Below are positions 7,224 to 14,954 of a stretch of DNA of 18,442 nt, one piece after another. How positions within the stretch are numbered: the stretch's first letter is position 1; each line of letters starts with the position of its first letter. Position numbers and translations under genes: made by a program. The notes below the pieces were generated by a model. The model worked only from the letters and a program-made list of their open reading frames with translations. It was not told the origin of the DNA and searched no databases. Origin of the DNA: Lachnospiraceae bacterium UBA1755 (GTDB taxonomy: Bacteria > Bacillota > Clostridia > Lachnospirales > Lachnospiraceae); contig DCHJ01000065.1 in the NCBI GenBank assembly GCA_002314805.1, positions 41,905 through 60,346 on the forward strand, written 5' to 3'.

Positions 7224-8532
7224 CCAGTATATCGTCCTCTGCCAGATACAGCTTCATCGCCCATTCCGGTGTCCATACGTTGGAGAAGCCGTCATCATGT
7301 ATAATAAATGCCACATCATAATCCGGTCTTTCCGCCGGAAATATACCTTTACCGTCAGTGAAATAAATCACTCCTCTCAGGTCGGTCAGCTTCTTTTTTG
7401 CCACAAGATCATCCACATATGCAAACACAGGTCTGAAATCAGTCTCGCCAAGTCCAAGTATCTTCATATCCCTGAGATATCTGTCAAAATCATCCTTATC
7501 ATTTATATATGCCACATCACGTATGCAGTCATCGCATTGGATGATGTACATGTTTACCTTAGTATAAAAGTTTTCCTGCCGCGCAAGTATGTCATGGGTG
7601 TGCTGGATGAATTTCTGCACCACCTCCCCCTCCACACTTCCGGAGGTATCTATTGCAATGACAAAATCCCTTATCTTATTCTGATCCCGGTATTCCAGCG
7701 GCTCAATAAGCGGTATGCTGCCATACAGCTCCAGACCGTATGTATAGTAGTTATTGTCAAATTCTTCGTCGGAGAGCCTCATTATCTCCCCATGCACTCC
7801 GAAGCGCCTCAGAAATTCGGTGTAATTGTATCTGGCTCTGTTGATATCCTTAAGGTTCTGTGTCAGCGCATCATCCCTGCCCATCACAGCCTCCAGCTCG
7901 GTCTCCATACGCTTTGAGATACTCTCCCACAGCTCTTCCAGATCTATGTCGGACTGCACACCCGCATCTGAGTATCCGGCACTGTACCACGGGGAATGGT
8001 CGTCGCCCACGAATGGCACACGCTCCTTATCCATGACTGCATCAATGAAATCCCCGGTACGCAGCCAGTGATATATCCTCTCTGCGGACAGTGCCGGAAG
8101 CTCTTCCTTAAGCCCGGAGATGAGATCGTTCTGTCTCTCCGCTCTGCGTGCGGTAAAGGCAGCCTGATTCAATTCGCTGACAGCATTTTCAACGGCAATA
8201 TCACATGCCAGATCCCACGCATTTCTCCTGAGAGCCTTACCTGCGAAGTTGTGACGAAATACACAGTGCAGGATACAGTGCAGTAGATTTCTTGTCACCA
8301 CAGCCTGCTCATTCTGATACAGGCTGATGACGAACCAGGGGCTGTAATATATGCTGCGCCCGTCAGTACAGAAGGTGGCCTCCCCATTGGGGACAAGCCT
8401 GATATTGGCGATCGCACGGTCCATAAAGCGCAGATGGACCAGTATCTGATTGCGGGCAAGCACCATAATATCAGACGCCAGCTCCTGCGCCTTTTTCTCC
8501 CTGTCTGTGATTTCTGCTTTTGTTACTGACAT
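7204..8532 (-). CDS. VWA-domain protein of the DUF2201 putative-metallopeptidase type
   Basis: 442 residues from the ATG at 8532. The N-terminal half resembles the DUF2201 metallopeptidase-like domain: His85-x3-His89 and His94 in LLHCILHCVFRHNF, then WDLACDIAVENAV (106-118). The position that is Glu in a working HExxH site is Cys86, so peptidase activity is doubtful. The C-terminal half is a von Willebrand A domain with the MIDAS motif DTSGS (295-299), Thr364 in GETDFRPVF and Asp393 in FTDGKG. It is the natural partner of the MoxR ATPase. An upstream TTG-type extension of the frame would translate a terminator hairpin, so the ATG at 8532 is preferred. There is no clear ribosome binding site and a -10 element lies 8 bases upstream. 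First gene of the five-gene operon. Confidence 0.87.
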   Translation of the reverse strand: MSVTKAEITDREKKAQELASDIMVLARNQILVHLRFMDRAIANIRLVPNGEATFCTDGRSIYYSPWFVISLYQNEQAVVTRNLLHCILHCVFRHNFAGKALRRNAWDLACDIAVENAVSELNQAAFTARRAERQNDLISGLKEELPALSAERIYHWLRTGDFIDAVMDKERVPFVGDDHSPWYSAGYSDAGVQSDIDLEELWESISKRMETELEAVMGRDDALTQNLKDINRARYNYTEFLRRFGVHGEIMRLSDEEFDNNYYTYGLELYGSIPLIEPLEYRDQNKIRDFVIAIDTSGSVEGEVVQKFIQHTHDILARQENFYTKVNMYIIQCDDCIRDVAYINDKDDFDRYLRDMKILGLGETDFRPVFAYVDDLVAKKKLTDLRGVIYFTDGKGIFPAERPDYDVAFIIHDDGFSNVWTPEWAMKLYLAEDDILDERFGA

Positions 8533-8539
8533 CACGTAA

Positions 8540-8548
8540 ATTATACCA
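8540..8548 (-). promoter_or_regulatory. Extended -10 promoter element at the head of the MoxR/VWA operon
   Basis: TGGTATAAT on the minus strand matches the extended -10 consensus (TG, one base, TATAAT) exactly; no good -35 is present, as is usual for this class. Transcription would begin about 7 bases after the hexamer, at or within a base or two of the ATG at 8532, so the mRNA would be leaderless or nearly so. Confidence 0.5.
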
Positions 8549-8557
8549 CCGGATGCA

Positions 8558-8590
8558 CAAAAGGCGATACCCTTTCGGCATCGCCTTTTG
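8558..8590 (-). terminator. Terminator hairpin after the DUF6472-like gene
   Basis: Perfect 11-bp stem CAAAAGGCGAT / ATCGCCTTTTG, extended by about three inner pairs including a G-T around a GAAAG loop. The T-run lies inside the 3' arm (CCTTTTG). It insulates the MoxR/VWA operon from upstream transcription and, being symmetric, may work on both strands. Confidence 0.75.
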
Positions 8591-8621
8591 TGAAAATCTG
8601 ACAAATAACTCCCCGGATCCG

Positions 8622-8792
8622 CTACAGCTGATGTCTTACCACCTGATACTCGTCACCGTTACGGTAAAACGGACATTCCTTATAATGGTTCATCTGAAGA
8701 CGGTAGACCTCGTCTTCATCCATATCCACCTCGCAGACGTATTCTTCACTGTCCTCATCCCATGCAAAATATGTACATGTATCACAATTCAT
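8622..8792 (-). CDS. DUF6472-like small cysteine-containing protein
   Basis: 56 residues: starts MNCDTCTYFAWDEDSEEYVC and ends with GDEYQVVRHQL. The Cys3-x2-Cys6 pair, Cys20, a central DMDEDEVYR segment, a late KECPFYR (Cys40) and the GDEYQVVRHQ end match what I remember of DUF6472, a family of short Firmicutes proteins of unknown function; four cysteines suggest a small metal site. GGAGG lies 6 bases before the ATG, a textbook site, and a strong terminator follows the stop codon. A candidate promoter is at 8863-8891. It is easily missed because of its length. Confidence 0.8.
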   Translation of the reverse strand: MNCDTCTYFAWDEDSEEYVCEVDMDEDEVYRLQMNHYKECPFYRNGDEYQVVRHQL

Positions 8793-8862
8793 TTACTGCC
8801 TCCGTGAGATTATCAATACCGGCAGTAGGTCGGTACGTAATCCGGTTCCGCCTCTGCGATGT

Positions 8863-8891
8863 ATTATCGTCCGGTCAGGCTTCAGGTACAA
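8863..8891 (-). promoter_or_regulatory. Candidate promoter of the DUF6472-like gene
   Basis: TTGTAC (-35, 8891-8886) and GATAAT (-10, 8868-8863), 17 bp apart on the minus strand, with a leader of about 65 bases. The -35 is weak. A CGGCAAAGCCG mini-hairpin lies upstream near 8910-8925, with a T5 tract about 20 bases beyond it; this may belong to the end of the symporter transcript. Confidence 0.4.
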
Positions 8892-8959
8892 AAATCACTC
8901 TCCCGATACCGGCTTTGCCGACTCTGTCACAGTCCTATGCTGTCATCCGGTCCGCACGG

Positions 8960-10771
8960 TCAGAAGGTATGCTCAGCAGCTGAAAGAGCCTCGAAATAAT
9001 AATCATGCTTTAATGTATACTCTTTATTGAAGAAATCATCATTGCCCTTATGAAGCTCATGAATATAATCATGATGTGAGGTCTGGATATAGTCATTGGT
9101 AAGTCCCAGCGTATATACGCCTATATTAGAGCACTGGTCACTGATTCGTTCAACATTTACCAGGACATCGAGAAACTCAAGTCCCGAATACACGTTGCAT
9201 TTGCCCTCGCGCAGTCTCTTGATATGATTGTTGCGCAGAGTCGCAACCAGATCATCGATCACCTCTTCGATCGGTTCCACCTTTCTTGCTGCCTCATAAT
9301 CCTCGTTGACAAAGGCGGCCAGAGTATCCGCAAGTATATCTCTGAGTGCGCTTTCCGTAACAAGGAGTTCATTCTTGGCCATAGGCGTAAAGTCCGCACC
9401 GCGCTCCCTTATCTCTGCTGCATTCTCCGTAAGGTTGACAGCATGGTCACCGATACGCTCGAACTCACTGAAGCATTGCATATAATAGTTAAGAAGATCG
9501 TTATTACGTCCCTCAGGAATGTGCGATCCCAGACCTACCAGATAGTGATCCACCGCATCAGCCAGCTTGTCAATACTGCTCTCATTGGCCAGTATGACAT
9601 CTATAGCTTCCTTATTGTATTCATCCAGCGTATTCATTGCATTGATTACCGCTTCCTGCGCAAGCCTTGCCATTGCGGCAATCGCAGTTTTTGCAGCCTG
9701 AAGAGCAAGTGCGGGTGATGCATAAAGCTTGGTATCAAGAAGTGCAAGCTCATGATCAATGCTTGTACCGATCTGCTTATCATCCGGTATGATCTTAACC
9801 GCAAGCTTCTCATAGACCCCTGCAAGAGGCATGAGCAGCACGGCGCATGAAAGGTTGAATACTGTATGTGTATTTGCAATGGTACCTGAAGTCATCGTCA
9901 TATTCCAGATCCCGTCGAGGGCCCCGGTCCTATGCAGGATACCCACTCCGAGGAATACCAGGATGGTCTCACACAGGTTGAACATAATGTGGATAATACC
10001 GGTCCTCTTTGCATCGGCCTTTGCACCGATCGAGCACACGATAGCTGTTGTGACGCAGTCTCCCAGATACACACCGATGATTATCGGATATGTGGACTTG
10101 AAGGTAAGTGCTCCCGTAATCGAAAAAGCCTGCAGTATACCTATGGTGGCCGAAGATGACTGAAGGATGAATGCCACTGCCACACCGACAAGGTATGCCA
10201 GCAGCGGACTGTCTCCGAACTTAACGAAAAGTGCACAGAAGGCCGGATCATTCGCCAGCGGAGTTACCGCCGCAGTCATGGAAAGAAGTCCCGTAAATAA
10301 TACACCGAAGCCCATTGCAACAGTTCCGACAGTCTTGAACTTAGGTTTCCTGGACTGAAGAAACATGATACAAACGATACCGATGATCGCTGCTATGGGA
10401 GCCAGCGTCGACGGCTTGAAGACTTCAAGCCATGCAGTACCCGAGGAATCTACATCAAGGAGCCTTATGATCTGTCCTGTGACTGTGGTACCTACATTGG
10501 CACCGAGTATGATACCCACAGACTGGTGAAGCGTCATGATCCCGGCGCCCACCAGTCCGGATGTAATTACGATCGTGGCTGTAGATGACTGGATAATGGC
10601 CGTCATCAGCATGCCTACCAGAAAGCCCTTTACCGGGTTATTGGTTACTTTACCCAGGACATTGCGCAAGGTGTCGGTGGACCCCTCTTTAAGTCCATCA
10701 CCCATTACCCTCATTCCGTAAAGGAATAAGGCCAGTCCGCCGAATAAAGTTATGATATTAAAAAAATCCAC
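8960..10771 (-). CDS. Na+/Pi symporter with C-terminal PhoU-like domain
   Basis: 603 residues. The N-terminal 320 residues are membrane-spanning and contain the two inverted copies of the Na/Pi cotransporter signature: QSSTAT at 61-66 and QSSSAT at 204-209, with GANVGTTVT at 90-98. The C-terminal part (about 345-590) is soluble, acidic and helical with PhoU-like segments (for example FSEFERIGDHAVNLTENA and LVNVERISDQCSNIG). The family (NptA-like) imports phosphate with sodium; the PhoU-like tail is usual in bacterial members and probably senses or gates. The start is GTG at 10771 with AGAGGA 9 bases upstream. It begins 31 bases after the glyQS stop with no terminator between, so the two are probably co-transcribed. 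Confidence 0.93.
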   Translation of the reverse strand: MDFFNIITLFGGLALFLYGMRVMGDGLKEGSTDTLRNVLGKVTNNPVKGFLVGMLMTAIIQSSTATIVITSGLVGAGIMTLHQSVGIILGANVGTTVTGQIIRLLDVDSSGTAWLEVFKPSTLAPIAAIIGIVCIMFLQSRKPKFKTVGTVAMGFGVLFTGLLSMTAAVTPLANDPAFCALFVKFGDSPLLAYLVGVAVAFILQSSSATIGILQAFSITGALTFKSTYPIIIGVYLGDCVTTAIVCSIGAKADAKRTGIIHIMFNLCETILVFLGVGILHRTGALDGIWNMTMTSGTIANTHTVFNLSCAVLLMPLAGVYEKLAVKIIPDDKQIGTSIDHELALLDTKLYASPALALQAAKTAIAAMARLAQEAVINAMNTLDEYNKEAIDVILANESSIDKLADAVDHYLVGLGSHIPEGRNNDLLNYYMQCFSEFERIGDHAVNLTENAAEIRERGADFTPMAKNELLVTESALRDILADTLAAFVNEDYEAARKVEPIEEVIDDLVATLRNNHIKRLREGKCNVYSGLEFLDVLVNVERISDQCSNIGVYTLGLTNDYIQTSHHDYIHELHKGNDDFFNKEYTLKHDYYFEALSAAEHTF

Positions 10772-10802
10772 TGTACTTTATCCTCTCCACATATGGCTGT
10801 GA

Positions 10803-12191
10803 TCAGAATAAGAACTTATCCTGGAAGTATGTCCTGAGCTCTGCGATCGGAACCCTTACCTGCTCCATCGAATCTCTCTCACGGATCGTAACACAGTTAT
10901 CTGTCTCCGAATCAAAGTCATATGTGATGCAGAACGGTGTACCGATCTCGTCCTGGCGGCGATATCTCTTGCCGATAGTACCTCTGTCATCAAACTCGCA
11001 GTTCCAGTATCTGCTCATCTCTGTCCATACCTTCATGGCACCCTCATCCAGCTTCTTTGAAAGCGGGAGCACACCGATCTTGACCGGAGCAAGTGCCGGA
11101 TGGAAACGGAGTACGCTTCTGACATCACCGCCCTCAAGCTCTTCCTCGTCATAGGCTGCACAGAGGAATGCAAGAGTTACACGGTCAGCACCGAGTGACG
11201 GCTCAACTACGTACGGGATATATTTCTCATTGGTCTCATCATCGAAGTAGGTAAGGTCCTCACCTGAAACCTCCTGATGACGTCCGAGATCGTAATTTGT
11301 CCTGTCTGCGATACCCCAGAGCTCGCCCCAGCCGAACGGGAAGAGGAACTCGATATCAGTTGTTGCCTTTGAATAGAAGGAAAGCTCTTCCTTGTCATGA
11401 TCGCGCAGTCTCATCTGCTCATCCTTCATGCCAAGTGACTTAAGCCAGTTAACGCAATAGCTTCTCCAGTACTCAAACCACTCAAGGTCTGTGTCCGGCT
11501 TACAGAAAAACTCAAGCTCCATCTGCTCAAACTCACGGGTCCTGAATGTAAAGTTGCCCGGAGTGATCTCGTTACGGAAGGATTTTCCGATCTGTCCGAT
11601 GCCGAACGGGATCTTCTTTCTCGATGTCCTCTGTACATTCTTGAACTCTACGAAGATACCCTGTGCTGTCTCCGGACGCAGATAAACTACATTCTTTGCA
11701 TCCTCGGTAACTCCCTGGAAGGTCTTGAACATAAGGTTGAACTCACGTATATCTGTGAAGTCCTTTGCACCGCATGTAGGACATGCGATACCATGCTCCC
11801 TGATGAAGTCCTGCATCTTCTCATGTGACCAGCCATCGATAGAGCTGTCAAGAGTGATGCCGTTCTCACTGCAGAAATCCTCGATCACCTTATCTGCACG
11901 GAAACGCTCGTGGCAGGCCTTGCAATCCATAAGGGGATCTGAAAAGCTTCCGATATGCCCGGATGCTACCCATGTCTGGGTATTCATGAGGATCGCACAG
12001 TCAACGCCGACATTGTATGGTGATTCCTGGACAAACTTCTGCCACCACGCCTTCTTGACATTGTTCTTAAGCTCAACTCCGAGATTGCCGTAATCCCATG
12101 TGTTTGCAAGTCCTCCGTATATCTCTGAACCCGGATATACAAAACCTCTCTGCTTTGCGAGTGCTACGATTTTTTCCATTGTGTATTCCAT
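10803..12191 (-). CDS. glyQS: Glycyl-tRNA synthetase, single-chain alpha2 type
   Basis: 462 residues, usual length. Charges tRNA-Gly with glycine. It shows the N-terminal FVYPGSEIYGGLANTWDYGNLG segment, a zinc site from two C-x2-C pairs (Cys90/93 and Cys137/140), LRPETAQGIF (171-180), class II motif 2 in FRNEITPGNFTFRTREFEQ (205-223), motif 3 around GADRV (334-338) and the anticodon-binding domain from about 366 on. AGGAG lies 8 bases before the ATG at 12191; an in-frame ATG at 12218 is rejected because it would put that site inside the gene. There is no T-box leader: only 82 bases separate it from the preceding gene, so it is expressed with its neighbour or from an unrecognised promoter. Confidence 0.97.
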   Translation of the reverse strand: MEYTMEKIVALAKQRGFVYPGSEIYGGLANTWDYGNLGVELKNNVKKAWWQKFVQESPYNVGVDCAILMNTQTWVASGHIGSFSDPLMDCKACHERFRADKVIEDFCSENGITLDSSIDGWSHEKMQDFIREHGIACPTCGAKDFTDIREFNLMFKTFQGVTEDAKNVVYLRPETAQGIFVEFKNVQRTSRKKIPFGIGQIGKSFRNEITPGNFTFRTREFEQMELEFFCKPDTDLEWFEYWRSYCVNWLKSLGMKDEQMRLRDHDKEELSFYSKATTDIEFLFPFGWGELWGIADRTNYDLGRHQEVSGEDLTYFDDETNEKYIPYVVEPSLGADRVTLAFLCAAYDEEELEGGDVRSVLRFHPALAPVKIGVLPLSKKLDEGAMKVWTEMSRYWNCEFDDRGTIGKRYRRQDEIGTPFCITYDFDSETDNCVTIRERDSMEQVRVPIAELRTYFQDKFLF

Positions 12192-12273
12192 AACTAAATC
12201 TCCTTTTGATATGTACAAGAGCCTGCTGCTCTATTTCTTACTGCTTCCTGACTGTGTCATTCTGTACTTTCGT

Positions 12274-12837
12274 TTATGCAGGCTTCTCCTCCGGGTTCTT
12301 TACCTGTACGGAACCTGCTGCCTCATCTGCTGCTTCTGCTTCTTCATTGGCAGCCTTGGCTTCCTCATATGCAGCCTCCTGATCAGCCTCAGAAACCGAG
12401 GATGCGGATGTCAGCCTGGCAAAGGATGCCATTGAACCCGGTCTCACTCCACCGTTTGCCTCAATCGCCTCTGCCTGCTGTTTTTCTTCTTCCTCCTTCT
12501 GTGCCTCCTGCTCCGCAAGTCCCTCCTCTGAATAGTCATCCTTGCTGGGATCAAAGAACTTACCATCCTTGTAGGCCTTGATACCCTTTACAAGAGAGTA
12601 GACACCTGCGACAACAAAAACCACCATTGCAGCGACCATCAGAATCTTATTGCCTCCGGAAGTATTCACCAGTGCCCCGTCTCTGTACATCTTATAGACC
12701 AGATAAAGAAGATAGCCTCCTACGATTATCCTGCAGATGATCTGAAACTTGGTCGGCAGCCTGTCCGGATTCCTTTTTTTGTAATCAGCATCCTCAGCTG
12801 CTTTTTTTTCTTTGTAATCTTTGAAAAAGTTTCCCAT
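12274..12837 (-). CDS. Two-helix membrane protein with acidic C-terminal tail
   Basis: 187 residues. A charged N-terminus (MGNFFKDYKEKKAAEDADYKK) is followed by two hydrophobic helices (about 32-52 and 64-84) and a long Ala/Glu-rich tail (100-187) with probable coiled-coil character (EEGLAEQEAQKEEEEKQQAEAI cut at its middle by no prolines). N- and C-termini are probably both cytoplasmic. No family recognised. AGGAG lies 8 bases before the ATG. The terminator of the upstream ligase ends only about 16 bases before this start codon, so its transcript must begin within or read through that hairpin. glyQS follows after 82 bases. Confidence 0.75.
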   Translation of the reverse strand: MGNFFKDYKEKKAAEDADYKKRNPDRLPTKFQIICRIIVGGYLLYLVYKMYRDGALVNTSGGNKILMVAAMVVFVVAGVYSLVKGIKAYKDGKFFDPSKDDYSEEGLAEQEAQKEEEEKQQAEAIEANGGVRPGSMASFARLTSASSVSEADQEAAYEEAKAANEEAEAADEAAGSVQVKNPEEKPA

Positions 12838-12853
12838 TATATTTCTCCTGAAT

Positions 12854-12891
12854 AAAAAGCCTGTTTCATGCTATTGTAACATGAAACAGGC
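12854..12891 (-). terminator. Terminator of ligase A
   Basis: Perfect 12-bp stem GCCTGTTTCATG / CATGAAACAGGC with a 9-base loop, then TTTTT on the minus strand. The same hairpin, with one change that gives a G-U pair in RNA, follows ligase B at 14849-14886. Confidence 0.9.
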
Positions 12892-12949
12892 AATAAAGCA
12901 TCACAAAGTATTTCATTATGTATAAGCGGCGCTGAAATACAGGCACTAT

Positions 12950-14701
12950 CTATAAATATTGCTTGTGCCTATACTGTTCTCTTTTTTGAGGAGATGCCAC
13001 ATATTCGCTGCCGCGCTCTTCCATCTGTTTGAAATCATATTTTTTATTGGCAGTATAAGGCAATTCATCCTCTATCGCTACATACTTAGGAACCTCGTAA
13101 GTCTTAAGTTCCTTGTAGCACCGGTCAATGATGCGCTTTTTAAGCTCCTCATCAGTGAATTTACCCGGCTCTGCCGGAACAGCAAATACCATCGGCGCAT
13201 GCCCGTCCTCGGGATCCCTGACCTGTACAGCAATACATTCCTTTATTTCCGCAACCTTGCTTACTGCATCTTCAATAGTGTAGGCTGAGATCTTGGCGCC
13301 TCTCCAGGTAATCACCCTGCACAGCCTGCCCTTAAGGAATACAAAGCCTTCCTCATCTATCATGCCGAGATCTCCCGTATGGATCCAGGTCTTTCCGTCC
13401 TTATGGACTCTCTTGACAAGAGCAGTATCTTCCTCGTTTCCTTCGTAACAAAGGAACTCGCTGTCAACGCAGGCACATAGCTCTCCCACTTCTCCGTAAG
13501 GAAGTTCACATTCCCTCTCGTTATCATAACTGATAATGATCTCTCCGTGCTTAGGTATTCCCACCGATCCATATCTGTTATGTCCCATACAGTTAACCGT
13601 CAGACACCCGAAGCATTCATTTTTACCATAGCCGTTAATCACCGGATCGCGCAGCACACTCTCAAAGATCCTGTTTTCACTCGGTCCTATCTTATCTCCG
13701 CCTGAAATGAATGCCCTTACCTTGTATAGCTCCTGTTTTTTACTCTCCGGCATCCGGTCCATCCTGGCAAGAATGCCTCTATACTGATACGGTACCCCAA
13801 AGCAGACTGAAAATTTTCCGATATTTCTATATATTGCATCCTCTCTGTTATACTTCGGTTCAAACAAAACGCTTGCGCCACAGGCCAGCGGCCATAATAT
13901 ACCCTGTCCCAATGAATATGCGACCCACGGCGGGAGATTATTGAGTACAGTTTCCTTCGGAAGTATAGGCAGATCTGAATATGTCATGTTGCGGACACTG
14001 CACACAACTGAATAATCGGAATGGACAGTATTTTTTGGTTTTCCGGTCGTTCCGCCTGACTGTACAATAACAGACGGTCTTGATTTATCAAAGGGCAGCT
14101 GCTTGATCCTGCTCCTCGGATCTCCCGAAAGCAGGAACCTCCTGAACCCGGTTATCGCAGGCTTTTCTCCAGGATTTTCCCGGCCTGTAACCGGATTCTT
14201 ACGGTAATATGCTAATCTCGCCCACAAAGGCAGCATCTCAACCGGAGAAACCGTGATCACTGTTTCCACCATTGAGCAGGCATCCCTCACAGCGGGAAGC
14301 GCCTGCTCAAACACGAACGCAAACCTGCAGCCACTTGCAGTAATACACCCCCTGAAATCATCTTCGCTTGTGCGCATATCGACCCATTTTGAAATAGCTC
14401 CTATTTTATTGATAGCCAGCAAGCAAAGCACAGTCTCGATCCCGCTATTAAGAGCGAGAAGAACTGTCTCACCCTGTTTTAACCCGGCTTTTACCAGCGC
14501 GTCCGCCAGCCGGTCTGTCAATTTCTTGAGTTGCCCGAAGGTCCATGACCGATCAAGGTATCTAATAGCAGGCCATCTGGAATTGTCCTTGTTGGTCACT
14601 GTCACGAGATCGTAGAGTGATTGCTCTGCTTTGATCATCCTGCACGGTTCTGACTTATAGTAACGATATTGAGGTTTATCCTGAGATACATATCCAGTCA
14701 T
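12950..14701 (-). CDS. AMP-forming acyl ligase (ANL superfamily), paralogue A
   Basis: 583 residues. Adenylate-forming enzyme: P-loop motif A3 SGGTTGKPK at 215-223, A5 region NGYGKNE at 356-362, A7 HTGDLG at 441-446, and a late lysine (Lys553/554 in NKKYDFK) in the position of the catalytic A10 lysine. Family members activate a carboxylate with ATP and usually pass it to CoA or a carrier protein. No carrier protein or modifying enzyme is near, so the substrate is unknown. The A8 hinge reads GRLCRVITWRGAKIS (458-472) where paralogue B has GRIRRVIIRRGFKIS; the changes are R461C, I465T, R466W and F469A, and may alter or reduce the second half-reaction. The tail is 10 residues longer than in B. 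No ribosome binding site is visible before the ATG at 14701; its position is supported by mostly synonymous differences between the copies just after it. Confidence 0.88.
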   Translation of the reverse strand: MTGYVSQDKPQYRYYKSEPCRMIKAEQSLYDLVTVTNKDNSRWPAIRYLDRSWTFGQLKKLTDRLADALVKAGLKQGETVLLALNSGIETVLCLLAINKIGAISKWVDMRTSEDDFRGCITASGCRFAFVFEQALPAVRDACSMVETVITVSPVEMLPLWARLAYYRKNPVTGRENPGEKPAITGFRRFLLSGDPRSRIKQLPFDKSRPSVIVQSGGTTGKPKNTVHSDYSVVCSVRNMTYSDLPILPKETVLNNLPPWVAYSLGQGILWPLACGASVLFEPKYNREDAIYRNIGKFSVCFGVPYQYRGILARMDRMPESKKQELYKVRAFISGGDKIGPSENRIFESVLRDPVINGYGKNECFGCLTVNCMGHNRYGSVGIPKHGEIIISYDNERECELPYGEVGELCACVDSEFLCYEGNEEDTALVKRVHKDGKTWIHTGDLGMIDEEGFVFLKGRLCRVITWRGAKISAYTIEDAVSKVAEIKECIAVQVRDPEDGHAPMVFAVPAEPGKFTDEELKKRIIDRCYKELKTYEVPKYVAIEDELPYTANKKYDFKQMEERGSEYVASPQKREQYRHKQYL

Positions 14702-14716
14702 ATTTACTATTTTACA

Positions 14717-14807
14717 GATATAAAGTGATACTGTCCTATATCCTGCAAATCTCCCCCCTGTAATACTTAATTAATGATCACATGCTTTTTCTAACACATG
14801 CCGCATG
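14717..14807 (-). promoter_or_regulatory. Leader of ligase A, conserved with ligase B
   Basis: Contains inverted repeat CATGCCGCATG (14797-14807), TGATCA, a purine tract GGGGGGAG (14751-14758) 50 bases before the ATG, and a hairpin GATATA/TATATC (14717-14742). All have counterparts in front of ligase B, so the leader is probably functional. No convincing -35/-10 pair was found. Confidence 0.5.
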
Positions 14808-14848
14808 CTCATTACAAAAAACATCATGAAACCTTTGAAGTTTCAGAT

Positions 14849-14886
14849 AAAAAGCCTGTTTCATGCTATTGAGACACGAAACAGGC
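14849..14886 (-). terminator. Terminator of ligase B
   Basis: 12-bp stem like that at 12854-12891 (one position changed to a G-U wobble in RNA), followed by TTTTT on the minus strand. It separates ligase B from the leader of ligase A. Confidence 0.88.
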
Positions 14887-14954
14887 GATAAAGCATCACA
14901 AAGTATTTCTCTATCTAAGCCATATCCGCATGTCTTACCTTTGCTGATACGCCC

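Noticed and set aside
8533..8604. Longer form of the VWA protein reaching back to 8604
   Set aside because: It would translate the 8558-8590 terminator hairpin and the -10 element; the family-like sequence begins after ATG 8532.
12192..12218. Upstream ATG for glyQS at 12218
   Set aside because: The AGGAG site would be inside the gene; the next ATG (12191) is correctly spaced and gives the normal N-terminus.
12192..12273. T-box riboswitch before glyQS
   Set aside because: The gap is only 82 bases and contains no T-box sequence or long specifier stem.
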